The notes below the pieces were generated by a model. The model was not told where the DNA came from. It was given only the letters and a program-made list of their open reading frames with translations, and made no database searches. This document shows, piece after piece, positions 24,585 to 34,004 of a stretch of DNA of 34,004 nt. The stretch's first letter is position 1; every line of letters starts with the position of its first letter. The position numbers were made by a program, and so were the translations under genes. Source of the stretch: Planctomycetes bacterium DG_23. GTDB lineage: Bacteria; Planctomycetota; DG-23. Location of the stretch: the NCBI GenBank assembly GCA_001302825.1, contig LIZR01000007.1, forward strand, positions 1-34,004, in the 5' to 3' direction.

Positions 24585-26534
24585 ATGGCTGAAAAGGTTT
24601 CGAATAAGATTATCGGCATCGACCTGGGCACTACGAACTCCGTGGTCGCGGTGATGGAAGGCAGTAAGGCCACGGTAATAACCAATGCCGAAGGCTCGCG
24701 CATTACGCCCTCGGTGGTGGCCTTCACTGACCGCGGAGAGCGCCTGGTGGGACAACTGGCCAAACGCCAGGCCATCACCAATCCCACAAACACCGTCTAT
24801 TCCATCAAACGCTTTATGGGGCGCAGACATAATGAGGTGGAAGAAGAGGAGAAGATGGTGCCCTTTGAGATTGTGGGCGGGGCTAATGAACTGGTCAAGA
24901 TAAAGGTGAGGGACAAGGACTACACTCCGCCGGAGCTTTCCGCTATGGTGCTGCAGAATCTCAAAGAGACGGCGGAAAATTATCTGGGCGAGAAGATAAA
25001 ACGCGCGGTCATCACCGTTCCTGCCTATTTCAACGACTCTCAGCGCCAGGCCACCAAAGAGGCCGGAATAATCGCTGGATTTGATGTCGAGCGTATCATC
25101 AACGAGCCCACCGCCGCATCTTTGGCCTACGGGCTGGAGAAAAAGAAAAATGAGAGGATCGCCGTGTTTGACCTGGGCGGCGGCACCTTTGATATATCCA
25201 TTCTGGATGTGGGCGAGGGCGTCTTCGAAGTTATGGCTACAAACGGCGATACCCACTTAGGCGGCGATAATTTCGACCAGGTGCTCATCGACTGGATTGT
25301 CGCCGAATTCAAAAAGGACCAGGCCATAGATTTGTCCGGCGACCCTATGGCTATGCAGCGCCTCAAAGAGGCCGCAGAAAAGGCCAAGTGCGAACTTTCC
25401 ACCCGTCCGGAGACGGATATTAATCTTCCCTTCATCACCGCAGACCAGACCGGGCCCAAGCACCTGCAAATGAAACTCACCCGCAGCCAATTTGAGCAAA
25501 TGGTGGAGCATCTGGTGGAACGCACCCGCGGCCCGGTTATGCAGGCTATGGATGATGCCAAAATAAGCCCGGAACAGATTGATGAGGTCATCCTGGTGGG
25601 CGGCGCTACCCGAATGCCCTGCATCCAGGCCACGGTGAAGGAGATTTTCAAGAAAGACCCGCACAAGGGCGTAAATCCCGATGAGGTAGTGGCCGTGGGC
25701 GCGGCCATTCAGGCAGGGGTGCTTGCCGGCGAGGTCCGTGATGTGCTTCTTCTGGATGTTACCCCACTTTCTCTGGGCATTGAAACGCTCGGCGGGGTGA
25801 TGACCCGTCTCATCGAAAGAAATACCACTATCCCTACCAAAAAGACGGAAACATTCACCACCGCCAGCGACAATCAGCCCGCGGTGGATATTCATGTGCT
25901 TCAGGGCGAGCGGCCTATGGCCCCCAGCAACCGCACCCTGGGACGCTTCCAACTCATCGGTATCCCTGCTGCCCCTCGGGGCATCCCCCAGATTGAGGTC
26001 TCCTTTGATATAGATGCCAATGGCATACTCAATGTATCCGCCAAGGACCTGGGCACGGGCAAGGAACAGTCCATCGTCATCAAGGCCTCTTCCGGCCTTT
26101 CCGAGGAAGAGGTGGAGCGCATGCGCAAGGAGGCCGAAGAGCACGCCCAGGAGGATACTAAAAGGAAGGAACTGGTGGAGGCCAAGAATATGGCCGACCA
26201 GATTATCTACACCACCCGAAAGACCCTGAAAGAACACGAATCCAAAGTAAGCGATGCGGAGAAGAAAGATATTGAGCAAGCGCTTAAGAAACTGGAGGAA
26301 CTTAAGGAAAAAAGCGAGGATGCCGCAGCCATAAAGAAGGCCATAGAAGACCTTACCCAGGCCTCGCACAAACTGGCCCAGGCGATGTATGAGGAGGCGG
26401 CTAAAGCCAGAGGCGCCCAGGCCGGCCCGAGACCTGAAGGCGAGGCCGAACCCAAACGCGAAGCACCTAAGGAGGGCGAGGTCATCGACGCCGAATTTGA
26501 AGTGAAGGACGAAGGGGAAAAAGAAGAAAAATGA
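24585..26534 (+). CDS. dnaK: Molecular chaperone DnaK (Hsp70)
   Basis: 649 aa; [67 protein letters not shown]-terminal [12 protein letters not shown]. Confidence 0.99.
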   Translation: MAEKVSNKIIGIDLGTTNSVVAVMEGSKATVITNAEGSRITPSVVAFTDRGERLVGQLAKRQAITNPTNTVYSIKRFMGRRHNEVEEEEKMVPFEIVGGANELVKIKVRDKDYTPPELSAMVLQNLKETAENYLGEKIKRAVITVPAYFNDSQRQATKEAGIIAGFDVERIINEPTAASLAYGLEKKKNERIAVFDLGGGTFDISILDVGEGVFEVMATNGDTHLGGDNFDQVLIDWIVAEFKKDQAIDLSGDPMAMQRLKEAAEKAKCELSTRPETDINLPFITADQTGPKHLQMKLTRSQFEQMVEHLVERTRGPVMQAMDDAKISPEQIDEVILVGGATRMPCIQATVKEIFKKDPHKGVNPDEVVAVGAAIQAGVLAGEVRDVLLLDVTPLSLGIETLGGVMTRLIERNTTIPTKKTETFTTASDNQPAVDIHVLQGERPMAPSNRTLGRFQLIGIPAAPRGIPQIEVSFDIDANGILNVSAKDLGTGKEQSIVIKASSGLSEEEVERMRKEAEEHAQEDTKRKELVEAKNMADQIIYTTRKTLKEHESKVSDAEKKDIEQALKKLEELKEKSEDAAAIKKAIEDLTQASHKLAQAMYEEAAKARGAQAGPRPEGEAEPKREAPKEGEVIDAEFEVKDEGEKEEK

Positions 26535-29209
26535 TGCGATTGGATAGATTTACCATTAAGGCGCAGGAGGCGCTGGCGCGGGCCCAGGAACTGGCGCAGA
26601 AAAGTCAGCACCAGGAGGTGACGCCGCTACATCTTCTGGCCTCGCTCCTTGCGGAAGGAGAGGGGCTGGTGGGCCCACTGCTTGACAAACTGGGCGCCGA
26701 CAGGACTCAAGTTGAAGCGAAATGCCTGGACGCCCTGGGGAAACTTCCCCAGGTATCCGTGGCCGGGCAAGCAGGCGCGGCCGAGACTTATATATCTCGC
26801 GCGCTCAAGGGCCTCCTGGATAAGGCCTCGGATGAAGCGGCCAAATTAAAAGACGACTACATCTCCACCGAACACCTCTTGCTTTCCCTGGTAGAAAGCG
26901 AGGATGAGGCGAGCAGGATACTCGCTTCCTCCGGGGTTAGTCGGGATATGCTTCTGGCTGCGCTGAAGTCCCTGCGCGGTCAGACGCGGGTCACCGACCA
27001 ATTTCCCGAGGATAAATACCGCGCCCTGGACCGCTACTGTGTGGACTTAGTGCGTATGGCCCGGGCCGGGAAACTCGACCCGGTAATTGGCCGCGATGAT
27101 GAGATACGCCGGGTGATTCAGGTGCTATCGCGGCGCACCAAGAATAATCCTGTGCTCATCGGCGACCCGGGTGTGGGAAAAACGGCCATCGTGGAGGGTC
27201 TGGCCCAGCGCATAGTTGCCGGGGATGTGCCGGATAGCCTGAAAGACCGCCGGGTAGTGGCTCTGGATATGGGTGCGCTTATTGCCGGGACAAAATATAG
27301 AGGCGAATTTGAAGACCGCCTGAAGGCGGTAATTAAGGAGATTGTGGCTTCGGACGGCGGGATAATCCTCTTTATTGATGAACTGCATACCGTGGTGGGG
27401 GCAGGGGCCGCGGAAGGGGCGGTGGATGCCTCCAATTTACTTAAGCCCGCTCTGGCCCGGGGGGAACTGCGCTGCGTGGGGGCCACTACCCTGAATGAAT
27501 ATCGCGAGCATATTGAAAAAGATGCGGCCCTGGAGCGGCGCTTTCAGCCCATCTATACCGATGAGCCCACGGTGGAGGAAACCATAGCCATCCTGCGCGG
27601 GCTCAAAGAACGCTATGAGGTGCATCACGGTGTGCGCATCCGCGACTCCGCCCTGGTTGCCGCGGCAGAGCTCTCCCAGCGCTACATCACCGACCGCTTC
27701 CTACCCGATAAGGCCATAGATTTGGTCGATGAGGCCGCCAGCCGTCTGCGCATAGAGATAGATAGTATGCCCCAGGAACTGGAGAAAGTCCAGCGGCGCA
27801 TCGTGGCCCTGGAGGTGGAGCGGGAAGCGCTCAAGAAAGAAAAGGACGAGGCCTCAATGGCGCGCCGGGGGCGGGTGGAAAAAGAAATTGCGGCGTTGAA
27901 AGAAAAAAGCGCCGCCCTTCGCGCCCAGTGGGAAAATGAAAAGAAGGTCATAAAAAAAATTCAGCAACTCACCAGCCGCATAGAAGAGGCCAGGATTGAG
28001 GCCGATAAGGCCCAGCGCCAAGGCAATCTGGAGAAAGTGGCCCAACTGCGCTATGGGGTGATAGGAGAGGCTACGCGGGCCCTGGAAGAAGAGAACAAGC
28101 ACTTAGGAGAAATTCAAAAAGATATGGCTTTGCTCAAGGAAGAGGTGGAGCCGGAAGACATCGCCGAGGTGGTGGCGATGTGGACCGGGATTCCGGTAGC
28201 CAGACTCCTTGAAGGCGAGCGGGAGAAACTCCTGAAAATGGAAGAGCGTCTGCGGGAGCGGATTGTAGGGCAGGATGAGGCCGTTTCCGCAGTCTCCGAC
28301 GCCATCCGCCGGGCCAGAGCCGGCCTGCAGGACCCGCGCAGACCTCTGGGCTCCTTTCTTTTCCTGGGGCCCACCGGCGTGGGCAAGACGGAACTATGTC
28401 GGGCCCTGGCTCAGTTCCTCTTTGATGATGAAGATGCTATGACGCGTCTGGATATGTCGGAATTTATGGAGCGGCATTCGGTGGCCCGGCTCATCGGCGC
28501 GCCTCCGGGATATGTGGGCTATGAGGAAGGAGGCCGGCTCACCGAGGCTATCCGGCGGCGGCCTTATTCGGTAATCCTTCTGGACGAGATAGAAAAGGCA
28601 CACCCGGAAGTCTTTAACATACTTCTACAGGTGCTTGATGATGGGCGGCTCACCGATGGCCACGGCCGCACGGTAGACTTCAAGAACACGGTGGTGGCAA
28701 TGACCTCAAATATAGCCTCGCCGGTAATTCAGGAGATGGCCGGCAAGGCCACTGATGAGGATGTGGCGAAGCAAGTGAGACTGGCTTTGAGGCAAGAGTT
28801 CCGTCCGGAATTCCTCAACCGCATAGATGAGGTCATAATATTTCACGGTCTTAATAAAGAGCATTTGAAGCGCATCGTGGAGATCCAACTGCGAGATGTA
28901 GAGCGCCGTCTGGCGGAGCACCATATTTCCCTGAAGATTACGGATGCGGCCAAGGAGCATCTGGCGGAAGAAGGTTACGACCCGGTATTCGGGGCCAGAC
29001 CCTTAAAACGCACCATCGATAGCCGCATCCTCAACCCGCTTTCACTGGATGTGCTTTCGGGCAAATTCGGTGAGGGGGATGTGGTAAGCGTGGATGTGAA
29101 GGATGGGGAATATACCTTTGCAGAGACCTCGGAGGAAATAGAAAGCCCCCGCTTTACCCAGGCCAAAGCAACGAAAAAGGCCAAAAAACAAAAAAGGCCG
29201 CAAGCCTGA
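26531..29209 (+). CDS. clpB: ATP-dependent chaperone ClpB
   Basis: 892 aa; Clp N domain, two Walker A ([16 protein letters not shown]), coiled-coil middle domain between them, [17 protein letters not shown] overlap with dnaK. Confidence 0.98.
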   Translation: MMRLDRFTIKAQEALARAQELAQKSQHQEVTPLHLLASLLAEGEGLVGPLLDKLGADRTQVEAKCLDALGKLPQVSVAGQAGAAETYISRALKGLLDKASDEAAKLKDDYISTEHLLLSLVESEDEASRILASSGVSRDMLLAALKSLRGQTRVTDQFPEDKYRALDRYCVDLVRMARAGKLDPVIGRDDEIRRVIQVLSRRTKNNPVLIGDPGVGKTAIVEGLAQRIVAGDVPDSLKDRRVVALDMGALIAGTKYRGEFEDRLKAVIKEIVASDGGIILFIDELHTVVGAGAAEGAVDASNLLKPALARGELRCVGATTLNEYREHIEKDAALERRFQPIYTDEPTVEETIAILRGLKERYEVHHGVRIRDSALVAAAELSQRYITDRFLPDKAIDLVDEAASRLRIEIDSMPQELEKVQRRIVALEVEREALKKEKDEASMARRGRVEKEIAALKEKSAALRAQWENEKKVIKKIQQLTSRIEEARIEADKAQRQGNLEKVAQLRYGVIGEATRALEEENKHLGEIQKDMALLKEEVEPEDIAEVVAMWTGIPVARLLEGEREKLLKMEERLRERIVGQDEAVSAVSDAIRRARAGLQDPRRPLGSFLFLGPTGVGKTELCRALAQFLFDDEDAMTRLDMSEFMERHSVARLIGAPPGYVGYEEGGRLTEAIRRRPYSVILLDEIEKAHPEVFNILLQVLDDGRLTDGHGRTVDFKNTVVAMTSNIASPVIQEMAGKATDEDVAKQVRLALRQEFRPEFLNRIDEVIIFHGLNKEHLKRIVEIQLRDVERRLAEHHISLKITDAAKEHLAEEGYDPVFGARPLKRTIDSRILNPLSLDVLSGKFGEGDVVSVDVKDGEYTFAETSEEIESPRFTQAKATKKAKKQKRPQA

Positions 29210-29229
29210 TGGAAAGACCTGCGGCCTTT
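29193..29229 (-). terminator. Intrinsic terminator for the secretin gene, with the stem extending into the clpB 3' end
   Basis: 10-bp perfect stem AAAGGCCGCA (29193-29202)/TGCGGCCTTT (29220-29229); on the minus strand followed by T-rich TTTTTTGTTTTTTGG. Possibly bidirectional. Confidence 0.8.
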
Positions 29230-29258
29230 GAAGTCAAACCTTTAGCCCAAAAGCGAAA

Positions 29259-32200
29259 TCAGATAGCCTCCTTTATTACCCTCTCCTCTTCCTCCTCCTG
29301 CAGGATAATGTGCGGGGTGACCAGGATAAGGATGTTGTCCAAAGTGTAGGCCTCGGCCCTTCTGCCGAAGAGCCAGCCGATGTAGGGAAGTTTGTAAAGG
29401 ATGGGAACGCCGGCTTCACCCTCAACTTCTGAGGTAAAAAGTAGCCCGCCGGCCATAATGGTGCCGCCATCAGGCACGCTCACCGTATCGCGCACCGCGG
29501 TGGTGGTTATGGTGGGAAGGAAAACCACCCCGGCTGTCGCCCCGAACTGCCTGAGGTCCAATTGCCCCAGTTCAAGACTTCTCAGGGTCGGCGCCAGGTC
29601 CATCTGCACATAACGCCGGTCGGCGCTTACCGTGGGTCTTACATCAAGCACCACACCTATCGTGGTTACGGTGGTTTCCGTATCTATGGTAATTGTGGTC
29701 ACCGTCACGCCGTCACTCACAGTAGTATCTGTACTAATCTCCATATTCGAGACATAGGTAACATTACGGGTAACCGCCACATAACCTCGCTGGGCATTAA
29801 AGAGGGTAAGCCGAGGAGCGTTCATCACCTGGGCCTGACGGCTCTTTTGGACCAAATTCAGGAAATAATCTACTTCCCAGTTACTCCAGACATGCTGTCC
29901 GGTAAAGGACAATCCGGCGCCGCTGCCAGCCGTGCCCGGAGTAAAGGTAAAAGGAGCGCTGAGTGGAGTAAGACCGGTTTCCACAGTATAATCGAGGGAG
30001 GAAGTTACACTGCCCCAATAAGTAGCGTGCGCCGCCCCTGTGCGTTGTAACGAAAGTTCCACGCCTACCTGCTCTATGAACTCATCGGTGCAGCGGATGA
30101 AACGAATATCCATCGACACCTGAATGGCCCGGGCCCTACGCAAATTCTCCAGGAGGCGTTGAATCTTCTTGTGTGTGGACGGTGGGGCAGAAACGATGAG
30201 TTGGCCCTGGCGATATCTGATGGAATTGCCCGTAACAAGCCAGATATCGGGGTCTATGACCTGGCGTATGAGTTGTTCGGTCTGGACGCCGGCCTGGTCC
30301 GGGGTGAGGGCGCGACTAACCGCAGCCCCTTCTGTCGGTGGTACTTCCTCTTCAAATTCTCCGAATTCCTGGGCAAAGGCATCCATCTCTTCGACGCGCC
30401 GGGTACTTTCCAGGGCCGGAGCATCACCGAAAGCCGGGGCATCACCAAGTGTGCCACCCTCTAAGCCACCACCCGCAAACCCCATCGTCGGGGCGACGAA
30501 ATCCCTGACCGTGGCCGTCAGGTCCTGAATCATATAAATGACCTGCACCGGCTCGTCCATTAGCTCCACCCCTACTCTATCGGAGATGAAAAGCGCTCCG
30601 TCCTTAACGATGTAGGCCAGGTTCATCTGGATCAAAACATGTTTGAGGGCGCTTTCAATAGTGACATCGGTGAGCCTCAAAGTAATGGGGGTGAGCATAT
30701 CCGCCGGAGTGACCACGGCAGAGTCTACCACTACGTTTATATCTCCCACGGTGCGGATGAATTCAATCACATCGCCGAAAGGAGTATCAGTGAAGTCGAA
30801 GGTTATAAATTGCTTCAAGTTTTCTTCGACTTTGAGGTCCGCCGGGCTGGCGGGTTCCAGACCCAGTGCGGCCACTTCCTTGCGTCGCTCCGTGAGCAGC
30901 CGCCACACATCCGCAGGTGGGTAAACATAAATATCCCGCCAAGGGATGGTCAGTTCTGCACCGAGTTCCTTGCCTTTTCTGAGCTCCCAATCAGCCACCT
31001 CGCGCAGCCGGGCCATTTCATCCATATGCCTTTCGAGCCTCACCACCTCCAGGAGGACCAGGGCACGGGGCTCGGTAGTCTCCCGCATAAGGATGGATTT
31101 AAGGATGGCCTCGGCCTTCTCAAATTCTTTTCTTTCCATAAAGAGTTTGGCCAGTTCGATTTGCTGAGAAGTCTGCTCCTCGCGGATGTCTTCCCATTTT
31201 TCGCGCTCCATCTCGGCGATTTCTGCAGCCGTGAGGCGCGCCTCGTCTTCACGCATTTTTTGAGCCGCCTCGGCGGCTTCTCGCACCTGAGGCAAGAGGT
31301 CCACCAGTTCCTCTTTGATGCCATCAATAACATCGCTGGGAGGAATAGGAGCAAAACGGATTAACTCATCAATGTCTTCCAAATAAGACAGGGCCTCTTC
31401 GTATTTTTCTTCCTCAAGGAGCGCCTTGGCCTTGGCCAATCTATCGGAAAGGTGCTTCTCATAACGCTCGCGAGCGACCGTCTCTATTTCACGAACCTTG
31501 CTGGGCAAGGGGGTCTCGGAAGAGCCTTCAGTGGAGGATGAAGCCGCCGTCCCTTCCATTTGTGCCAACAGGCGCGCAGCATCCTGGTGCTGGGGGTTGA
31601 ATTCCAATGCCTTCTTGGCGTCTTCGCGGGCGCGGCTGTAGAGGCGACGGTCATAATTATTTTTGGCGTCGCGATAGTAAAGTTCCGCCAGGCTCTTCCT
31701 GCGCTGTTGGTCAGCCTGGGAACTACTTTCTAACTTGGCCGTTTGCTCCTGTTTGCGCTGGGCCTCAATATCTTCATCAATACGAACCAGATACCTTCTG
31801 AGACCCTCTTCCATCTCCGGACCCAAGTTCAAGTCGCCTTTGTCCCTTTGGACAGAGAGGAAAAGTCCTTTGGCCTGGGGGTAATCTCCCTTTTTGTATA
31901 AGCCGATAGCCTGTTCATAGCGCAACTTGAGCCGGGCGAACTCTGCCTGTCGGGCTCTGGCCTGGGTGGCTTGAGCCCTTCTTTCTTCTTCTTCGCGGGC
32001 AAAACGGCGCGCTTCGGCTGCCTTTTGCTCCTGTTCCAGTATCTTCTGGTCAACCCTGGCCAGATAAGTAGTAAGCCCGCGCTCAACTATCCAGCCCAGT
32101 TCAATATCTTCCTCATCCTGGCGCCGGGCCACCTCGTCAAAGGCCTTCTTGGCCGCGGGATAATCGCCCGCTTCATAAAGGGCCATGCCCTCATCATAAC

Positions 32201-32936
32201 GACTCAGGATTTCACCCTTAGCCTTTTCCTTTTCCTGGCTTTGAGCATCGGCGACCGTCTTTAAGGCATCTATTTTTTCCTTTTCCGCTATTTTCACATC
32301 AATATCAGATAAATAATCCTTGAGGCGGCGTTCGGCAAGCCAGCCGAAGGAAATGCCCATAGCCTCTTTCTGGCGGGCGACTTTCTCCAGCAGGGGTCTG
32401 GCCTCCAGGTATCTTCCTTGCTTATAGAGCCTTTCAGCGGTCTCGAAATCTTCCTCCAGGACTGTTTTCACTTTCTCTTGGTGAGCGCGCTCGGCCTCGA
32501 TTGTAAGACGAGTCTCCTCTGCCCGGGCCTCGGCCTTACTGGTGGGTGCCAGCGGGAGCCCTTGGGCCTCTTTTTCAGGCTCGGTAAGTTTTCCCTCGGT
32601 GCGCTTAAGGTACCTGCGCAGACCCCGTTCCACCCAGAAGCCCAGATAAAGGTCGTTGGAGGGGTCAAGGTCGTTTCGCGCGGCGTCGGCAGCGATGCGC
32701 AAGAACATAGTTCTCGCTTCCTGGTAGCGCCTCTGGCGGTATAGGGAAACGGCCTCTTTGTAATCCGCTTTTAGCCTTTCCACCTTGGCCCGTAAGGCCT
32801 TTTCAGCCTCGGCCTTGAGGGCTTTTTCACCGGTCTTTTCAGCCCCTTTCGCCAAGGGGAAAAAATCGAGGGATAGAAGCAAAAAGAGTAGGCCGAACAA
32901 AACAAAAACCCTCAGCACCCTAAGAGCAAACTTCAC
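29259..32936 (-). CDS. Secretin-family (type II secretion/type IV pilus GspD/PilQ-like) outer membrane protein with N-terminal TPR-like repeats
   Basis: 1225 aa, N-terminal signal-like hydrophobic segment; STN-like FDFTDTPFGDVIEFIRTVGDINVVVDSAV; secretin core QVMNAPRLTLFNAQRGYVAVTRNVTYV, GGTIMAGGLL, GVPILYKLPYIGWLFGRRAEAYTLDNILILVTPHII. Confidence 0.9.
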   Translation of the reverse strand: MKFALRVLRVFVLFGLLFLLLSLDFFPLAKGAEKTGEKALKAEAEKALRAKVERLKADYKEAVSLYRQRRYQEARTMFLRIAADAARNDLDPSNDLYLGFWVERGLRRYLKRTEGKLTEPEKEAQGLPLAPTSKAEARAEETRLTIEAERAHQEKVKTVLEEDFETAERLYKQGRYLEARPLLEKVARQKEAMGISFGWLAERRLKDYLSDIDVKIAEKEKIDALKTVADAQSQEKEKAKGEILSRYDEGMALYEAGDYPAAKKAFDEVARRQDEEDIELGWIVERGLTTYLARVDQKILEQEQKAAEARRFAREEEERRAQATQARARQAEFARLKLRYEQAIGLYKKGDYPQAKGLFLSVQRDKGDLNLGPEMEEGLRRYLVRIDEDIEAQRKQEQTAKLESSSQADQQRRKSLAELYYRDAKNNYDRRLYSRAREDAKKALEFNPQHQDAARLLAQMEGTAASSSTEGSSETPLPSKVREIETVARERYEKHLSDRLAKAKALLEEEKYEEALSYLEDIDELIRFAPIPPSDVIDGIKEELVDLLPQVREAAEAAQKMREDEARLTAAEIAEMEREKWEDIREEQTSQQIELAKLFMERKEFEKAEAILKSILMRETTEPRALVLLEVVRLERHMDEMARLREVADWELRKGKELGAELTIPWRDIYVYPPADVWRLLTERRKEVAALGLEPASPADLKVEENLKQFITFDFTDTPFGDVIEFIRTVGDINVVVDSAVVTPADMLTPITLRLTDVTIESALKHVLIQMNLAYIVKDGALFISDRVGVELMDEPVQVIYMIQDLTATVRDFVAPTMGFAGGGLEGGTLGDAPAFGDAPALESTRRVEEMDAFAQEFGEFEEEVPPTEGAAVSRALTPDQAGVQTEQLIRQVIDPDIWLVTGNSIRYRQGQLIVSAPPSTHKKIQRLLENLRRARAIQVSMDIRFIRCTDEFIEQVGVELSLQRTGAAHATYWGSVTSSLDYTVETGLTPLSAPFTFTPGTAGSGAGLSFTGQHVWSNWEVDYFLNLVQKSRQAQVMNAPRLTLFNAQRGYVAVTRNVTYVSNMEISTDTTVSDGVTVTTITIDTETTVTTIGVVLDVRPTVSADRRYVQMDLAPTLRSLELGQLDLRQFGATAGVVFLPTITTTAVRDTVSVPDGGTIMAGGLLFTSEVEGEAGVPILYKLPYIGWLFGRRAEAYTLDNILILVTPHIILQEEEEERVIKEAI
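31758..32771 (-). repeat. Four copies of an approximately 60-residue TPR-like repeat inside the secretin-family gene
   Basis: Shared pattern Y-x-x-A/G-x-x-LY-x-x-x-x-Y-x-x-A-(8-20)-lGw-x-x-Er-x-L-x-x-YL-x-x-x-D at residues about 56-120, 160-220, 245-303 and 337-393. Confidence 0.8.
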
Positions 32937-32966
32937 CAGTACCCCCCTTCTCTAAGTAAGGCAATG

Positions 32967-33045
32967 GGCGTGGGAAAGCGTCACAAAAAACAAATCTCAA
33001 TGGGTCTCTACAGGAAAATTTGTGCACTACGGCTTCACCCACGCC
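32967..33045 (-). promoter_or_regulatory. Structured intergenic element (long imperfect hairpin) upstream of the secretin gene
   Basis: Outer arms GGCGTGGG (32967-32974)/CCCACGCC (33038-33045); inner arms CACAAA (32982-32987)/TTTGTG (33019-33024); additional AAGC/GCTT pairing. Confidence 0.45.
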
Positions 33046-33089
33046 ACATCAAGCTATTAATGGGCTAAGGAAAACGCTCATCTTTTAAG

Positions 33090-34004
33090 TTAACGGCGCC
33101 TGGTTGTTCGCGGTTGGGAAGCACTGACTGCGCTTGCCGCTACCGTGCGCCTTTGGGTCCACTTATATTCGAGCCCGCCCTTGGGGTTAAGGTAGGCCAT
33201 CCTCAAGGTAGGACTTTTAACCAAGTCCTTTTCCGGGTCGAACTTCTCTCTGTTTTCCAAGTCCACCAGGGTATAACCGGTGGAAAAATCCACCTCTCGC
33301 TCCAGCAAGTTATTGGCTGCATCGACAAAGAATCGGCCGCTCTCATCTTTCAATTTCATTTTCACAGGATAGCCAATAGCCTCACCTGGCTTGACGCTGA
33401 AAGATTTGGTAATCCAGACCTCCGCTTCTGAGAGCCATTTGCGCACTTCTATAGAGGCGAAGGACTCAGTGCCTCCGCGCAGATAAAACACTGTGTCGCT
33501 GATGGCCCTGACTATATTGGAGGCATCGCTCATTGCGGTGGAGGATTTCTGAGGACTTTCCAGAAGGACCTCAACCTTATATTGATAATTTTCATTAGGT
33601 TCAACATTTGCATCCTCCAAAGTCAGAGGATGGGTCAAGGCTTCGGGAAGGTCTACTTGTGGAGCAATTACCATAGGAAGTCTAACGGTTTTTAAGCTGG
33701 GGGTACGCTGTTCCCGGCGAGCGTCATAGCCCCTATCTGCTCGCGCCTCCGCCTCCTCCCTCTCCCTGTCTTCTTCCTCGGCCAGGCGTCTTTCTCTTTC
33801 TTGCCAAGTTTCCCCTGTTTGGGATGTCGTTCCTCTTGCTGTTCTCCTGGGCCTGCGGGGCCCAACGACCGGGGTAGGCGTAGGGGCTACTGGCTTGGGC
33901 CTTTTTAACACCTCGGCCTCCTCGGGGCCAATCAACTTCAAGGCCAAGGCGAGGTCCACATCTCCCGGGTTCAAAGGCTTACCCGCGGTCAATTTATCCC
34001 TTAA
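33090..34004 (-). CDS. Hypothetical protein, 5' end truncated by the window edge
   Basis: Frame is open from the stop at 33090 to base 34004 with LRDK preceding the ORF-track TTG start, so the 33992 start is probably not real. Contains NVEPNENYQYKVEVLLES (fibronectin-III-like strand pattern) and basic/proline-rich linkers. Confidence 0.6.
   Translation of the reverse strand, partial: LRDKLTAGKPLNPGDVDLALALKLIGPEEAEVLKRPKPVAPTPTPVVGPRRPRRTARGTTSQTGETWQERERRLAEEEDREREEAEARADRGYDARREQRTPSLKTVRLPMVIAPQVDLPEALTHPLTLEDANVEPNENYQYKVEVLLESPQKSSTAMSDASNIVRAISDTVFYLRGGTESFASIEVRKWLSEAEVWITKSFSVKPGEAIGYPVKMKLKDESGRFFVDAANNLLEREVDFSTGYTLVDLENREKFDPEKDLVKSPTLRMAYLNPKGGLEYKWTQRRTVAASAVSASQPRTTRRR

Noticed and set aside
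24441-26369. Long minus-strand ORFs of 271 aa and 370 aa opposite dnaK
   Set aside because: They are the complement of a strongly conserved dnaK reading frame; antisense-open frames opposite dnaK are a well-known annotation artefact, and no RBS or independent family signal is visible.
1-34004. CRISPR arrays, transposases, phage or toxin-antitoxin genes
   Set aside because: No regularly spaced repeats, no transposase/integrase motifs and no small two-gene modules were seen in the translations; only the 7-mer micro-repeats and the PMT duplications were found.

Overview
Bacterial chromosomal segment, mostly well-packed coding sequence. Five blocks can be read. (1) A leftward translation operon, tRNA-Val(GAC)-thrS-infC-rpmI-rplT-pheS-pheT, in which infC very probably starts at a non-canonical ATT (position 4253) rather than the TTG used in the ORF track, and PheT is a short form. 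(2) An envelope-glycan block (about 6.5-24.2 kb) with five GT-C/PMT_2 (ArnT-like) membrane glycosyltransferases, a YfhO-like membrane protein, a PMT-like membrane protein with C-terminal TPRs, two B12-binding-type radical SAM enzymes, a DegT/ArnB-type aminotransferase, a GT2 polyprenyl-phosphate glycosyltransferase and a SAM methyltransferase. It also holds a decayed fragment of a further PMT paralog and a 145-bp patch about 94% identical between two paralogs. (3) A rightward dnaK-clpB operon (ATGA overlap), preceded by a textbook sigma-54 -24/-12 motif (TGGCAC-N5-TTGCA), a perfect upstream dyad and a hairpin next to the RBS. (4) A leftward secretin-family gene with four N-terminal copies of a TPR-like repeat. 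(5) A leftward ORF that runs off the right edge. The best candidates for something undescribed are the sigma-54-type control region of dnaK-clpB and the Arn-like/radical-SAM glycan cluster. All family calls come from reading motifs in the translations; no database search was run. Taxonomy is not assigned.
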